Part shown: positions 61,040-64,000 of the stretch, in pieces
Layout: the number at the start of each line of letters is the position of its first letter
Numbering within the stretch: the first letter of the stretch is position 1
Origin: Enoplolaimus lenunculus
Taxonomy: Eukaryota; Nematoda; Enoplea; Enoplida; Thoracostomopsidae
NCBI GenBank assembly: GCA_030248215.1
Contig: JASANG010002214.1
Coordinates: 310,001-374,000, forward strand
DNA: 64,000 nt
Direction: 5' to 3'
Translations under genes and position numbers: made by a program
Notes under the pieces: model-generated
Told to the model about the DNA's origin: nothing
The model's input: only the letters and a program-made list of their open reading frames with translations
Database searches by the model: none

Positions 61040-61959
61040 GTAAGTATTTTTTGCTGTCGGCCAACTTTCAGATGTTTTAGTTATCATATTGATTCGGGTT
61101 AAGGGACACATCTGGATTTGGCCCAAAATTGAGTATCAGTTGGCAGGTAGCTAGCTTTATGTCATACAGGATTTGTTATAAATTAGACGGTACTTAAACT
61201 TTAATAATAGTGCAGGACTGATTAAAAGCATAGCTGTGACTCTTGTTACACATTCTCCGCATTTTCCGGATGCGGATTATGGTTTGTGGATAACATAGGG
61301 CTTACTATTAGGCGTAGGATTTGGCGTAAGCTTGTGGGAAGTGTACAAGAGCCAAAACAGCTGCACTACATTTTTTTATTAAAAATATTTAAAACACCTT
61401 TCACGCCATGAATTGTGTTGTTTAATTTTGCAAGCCGGCTTAAACTGAATTGTTTCAAATTGTATTAATAATCAAAATTTTTTCAAATTTAACATTTTTT
61501 CAAAAATTTAGCAAAAAATTCGCATGCTCATATCCTGCCCTGTTCAGCTACTTTAGTTTTCAAAGCATTGCCGTCGTTTTCGTCAGTTCGTGAGTAAATG
61601 GTCATACTTGTTTTGTGAATTGTAGTTGAAATTCCGTGCTTTAAGCGGGCATAAGCTATTTGTTTGCTGTCCACACGCCACGCATTAGGCTGTCACTGGT
61701 TTTTCTGGACTCAAACCGCTAGGCGAACGCTGTGTGTAGACAGTGAACAAATGGTTATTTTAACAAATACTGTAATTGTCCTTCACGTTACAGTTTATCT
61801 TATTCCTAAGCCTAAGCCGAAATCTAACCATAAGTCTGATTTGCGAGTTCATTATGTGCGCTCGAGAGCTTTTGGGAACGGGAGAGTGAGTTATACAGTA
61901 TCCGCAAAAGTAATCTAGGTTGCTTCTGCGTTTTTTGGTTCATCAGTTTACCAGTGAAA

Positions 61960-62135
61960 TAATTAAACGGATACTAGCAACACCGGATATATTTTAGTAA
62001 CAAAGGATGGCGGAGGGCGGGTTGAAATTAAATAACAGTCCTTAACCAAATAACCAAGTGTACTCTCTGGATAGGCCAAATAAATATCAGTCCCCCCTCG
62101 CATTTAATTCGGGTCACTACAGTAGCTAAGAATCG
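61960..62135. mobile_element. Right half of a TA-flanked MITE (CTGTAGTGACCC family)
   Basis: acaccggatatattttagta, ggatggcggagggcgggttg, cagtccttaaccaaataac and the end gggtcactacag follow the last 160 bp of the 9618 copy. The left half is missing. Its terminus seeds the minisatellite that follows. Confidence 0.78.
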
Positions 62136-63024
62136 GAAAAATACACGTACCTTCTGGATAGGCCAAATAAATATCAGTCCCCCCTCACATTTAATTCGGG
62201 TCACTACAGTAGCTAAGAATCGGAAAAATACACGTACCCTCTGGATAGGCCAAATAAATATCAGTCCCCCCTCGCATTTAACTCGGGTCACTACAGTAGC
62301 TAAGAATCGGAAAAATACACGTACCCTCTGGATAGGCCAAATAAATATCAGTCCCCCCCTCGCATTTAATTCGGGTCACTACAGTAGCTAAGAATCGGAA
62401 AAATACACGTACCCTCTGGATAGGCCAAATAAATATCAGTCCCCCCTCGCATTTAGTTCGGGTCACTACAGTAGCTAAGAATCGGAAAAATACACGTACC
62501 CTCTGGATAGGCCAAATAAATATAAGTCCCCCCTCGCATTTAGTTCGGGTCACTACAGTAGCTAAGAATCGGAAAAATACACGTACCCTCTGGATAGGCC
62601 AAATAAATATCAGTCCCCCCTCGCATTTAATTCGGGTCACTACAGTAGCTAAGAATCGGAAAAATACACGTACCCTCTGGATCGGCCAAATAAATATCAG
62701 TCCCCCCCCTCGCATTTAATTCGGGTCACTACAGTAGCTAAGAATCGGAAAAATACACGTACCCTCTGGATAGGCCAAATAAATATCAGTCCCCCCTCGC
62801 ATTTAATTCGGGTCACTACAGTAGCTAAGAATCGGAAAAATACACGTACCCTCTGGATCGGCCAAATAAATATCAGTCCCCCCCCTCGCATTTAATTCGG
62901 GTCACTACAGTAGCTAAGAATCGGAAAAATACACGTACCCTCTGGATAGGCCAAATAAATATAAGTCCCCCCTCGCATTTAATTCGGGTCACTACAGTAG
63001 CTGAGAATCGGAAAAATACACGCA
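62060..63024. repeat. 87-bp minisatellite built from a MITE terminus (about 11 units)
   Basis: Each unit has the last ~60 bp of the TA-flanked MITE (ctctggataggccaaataaa ... attcgggtcactacag) plus about 25 bp of tagctaagaatcggaaaaat and acacg. The gggtcactacag ends fall at 62111, 62198, 62285, 62373, 62460, 62547, 62634, 62723, 62810, 62899 and 62986, so spacing is 87 bp, or 88-89 bp where the C run is longer. Units are nearly identical, so the expansion is recent or homogenised. The unit is divisible by three, giving long minus-strand frames that are not genes. Confidence 0.95.
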
Positions 63025-63083
63025 GTATCGAGCAGGTGCCACAAGCTATTCTGGTGTATATTAAGGTCAAATTTGCATTTTAG

Positions 63084-63157
63084 GACGGCCGCTTACAAAG
63101 TGGTGATCAGTTATTAGCTGTTAACGAACATAACCTATGTGGCATATCGCAGGAAAC
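63084..63157 (+). CDS. AFDN: PDZ exon 3: helix A to strand 5, afadin-like
   Basis: 74 bases, entering in phase 0 after GCATTTTAG and leaving two bases (AC) before GTAAGT. Encodes DGRLQSGDQLLAVNEHNLCG plus ISQET (Thr completed by the next exon). DGRL..GDQLL.V is the PDZ core motif, and G.SQE leads into helix B, which lines the peptide groove. The afadin counterpart, from memory, is DGRLAAGDQLLSVDGRSLVG then LSQER. Confidence 0.95.
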
Positions 63158-63678
63158 GTAAGTTTCTTTGGCATAGTTTGCGTCAACACCAATTAGCACA
63201 ATTTTCTAGTGATCTACGACGCAGCATCAAAAGTAGATCGGGTGTGTTTATTAGAAAATGAGCTAATAAAATTAAAATTTTAATCACATTTTATTGTTTT
63301 TTTTACACCAAAATACGCGTTGGAAATCGTCAAAACAATTATAAAGTCGAATGTTATTCCTGAACTCAATAACTGTGCATTATAGAGCTTTTTTAAATGC
63401 TGTTAGAATCGTTTTCTAGAGTGTTCGCAAGCTATATATAGGGAATTGATTAAAATATTTTTTACCAATTTTATGTAAAATATTAACTAATAATTCAACT
63501 ACTGTTTACTGATACGTCAACTACCTTCATCCCGACAGCTTATAGGGTAGACAATTCGCTAAATATGATGCTCTAAAGGTAAATTATATCAAACGATTCT
63601 TCGAACTAATAAAAAACAAGCGAAATCGTAGTTGTTTTTAAACGATATTTCTCTAATTTTAATTTCTACTTGTTTCAG
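63158..63678 (+). other. Intron within the PDZ domain (521 bp)
   Basis: From GTAAGTTT at 63158 to TTGTTTCAG ending at 63678. AT-rich, nothing else recognised. Confidence 0.9.
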
Positions 63679-63815
63679 CGCAGCATCTTTGATGTCAAAT
63701 ACTGGTCCTGTGGTCAAATTTACGGTGCTTAAACGTTCTGCGTTCTACAACGGAGTTGCACAAAATCTTACCTACGCTGAGTTGGCCGATCGCAACTCTG
63801 GTACTAAACAGCAGA
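63679..63815 (+). CDS. AFDN: PDZ exon 4: helix B, last strand and afadin-like extension
   Basis: Enters with one base (C) that completes ACC (Thr), preceded by TTGTTTCAG. Reads AASLMSNTGPVVKFTVLKRS, AFYNGVAQNL and TYAELADRNSGTKQQ, then a likely donor A|GTAAGC (GT at 63816) in phase 1. If the donor is not used, the frame stops at 63847. ETAASLM is helix B and VVKFTVLK the last PDZ strand. The following AFYNGVAQNL parallels the AIYHGLATLL segment that trails the afadin PDZ, the main reason for choosing afadin over other PDZ families. The gene continues beyond the window. AFDN is given as best family match, not proven orthology. Confidence 0.88.
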
Positions 63816-64000
63816 GTAAGCGCCAGCTGGTATATAAATGTTACTGACTAACTTATCTGATCAGTTCATCCGCCCAACAAACTGAGGCATTTGTTGGTAT
63901 TTCCTGCTGCCACACTAATTTGATTGAAACCAAAAGTCGCTATCACCACATTATTGTTAATTATTTTCTTGAAATTGATCTTAGAGATAGGCTTACACTC
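63816..64000 (+). other. Start of the next intron
   Basis: From GTAAGC at 63816 to the window edge. AT-rich; nothing recognised. Confidence 0.65.

Larger units (their letters stand above)
61040..63083 (+). other. Intron within the PDZ domain (about 2.0 kb)
   Basis: From GTAAGTAT at 61040 to GCATTTTAG ending at 63083. The first kilobase is AT-rich unique sequence; the second is filled by a MITE-derived minisatellite that ends about 60 bp before the acceptor. Confidence 0.9.

Noticed and set aside
62028-63070. Minus-strand frames reading FRFLATVVTRIKCEGG repeats; also a first impression of a CRISPR-like array
   Set aside because: The repeat is contiguous with no unique spacers, and the unit is a MITE terminus plus flank; this is a eukaryotic minisatellite.

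Overview
The window looks like one long stretch of a single animal gene, read on the + strand and made almost entirely of introns. The introns are AT-rich, run to many kilobases and are packed with short non-autonomous DNA transposons (MITEs), minisatellites and microsatellites. There are no operons, bacterial-type genes, rRNA genes or long intact transposon genes. Large introns, consensus GTAAGT-type donor sites and dense MITEs point to a metazoan, probably an invertebrate. A tunicate or another marine invertebrate is possible, but the lineage cannot be fixed from the sequence alone.

Host gene: four exons near the right edge (51797-52042, 60974-61039, 63084-63157, 63679-63815) splice with fully compatible phases into one PDZ domain. 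Its closest match from memory is the PDZ domain of afadin/Canoe, the Rap1-regulated actin adaptor of adherens junctions. Shared features are a GLSIVAA-type binding loop, LGIY, DGRL.SGDQLL, SQE.AA.LM and a trailing K.SAFYNGVA-like segment. The exon before it (about 46150-47172) encodes a low-complexity linker with 41 uninterrupted glutamines. Two candidate exons at the left edge (437-647 and 1219-1424) are phase-compatible with each other and with that exon. No RA, FHA or DIL domain is seen in the window. If the gene is afadin, those domains lie upstream or in unrecognised exons and the DIL-PDZ linker is greatly expanded. The 437 ATG could alternatively be a start codon.

Repeats by region. 1.4-2 kb: a hAT-type MITE with a perfect 8-bp target duplication and a 76-nt tRNA-like unit. 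4.5-6 kb: two elements with GGGTTGCGCTATAC-type ends, one carrying a 31-bp tandem array. 9-12 kb: a TA-flanked MITE, an 845-bp foldback element and an 18-bp minisatellite. 17-17.7 kb: the GIY-YIG end of a Penelope-like retroelement. 6-60 kb: about 20 copies of two MITE families with GGCC ends whose cores are built from TTAGGC-like hexamers, and about 13 copies of a hAT-type MITE with CAGGCCCGTAGCC ends. 55.8-56.6 kb: a second foldback element whose left arm holds another MITE. 62-63 kb: an 87-bp minisatellite made by repeated copying of a MITE terminus plus flanking DNA.

The notable biology is therefore repeat biology inside the introns of a junction-scaffold gene: several MITE families with precise target duplications, nested insertions that give relative ages, MITE ends turned into satellites, and telomere-like hexamers carried inside MITEs.
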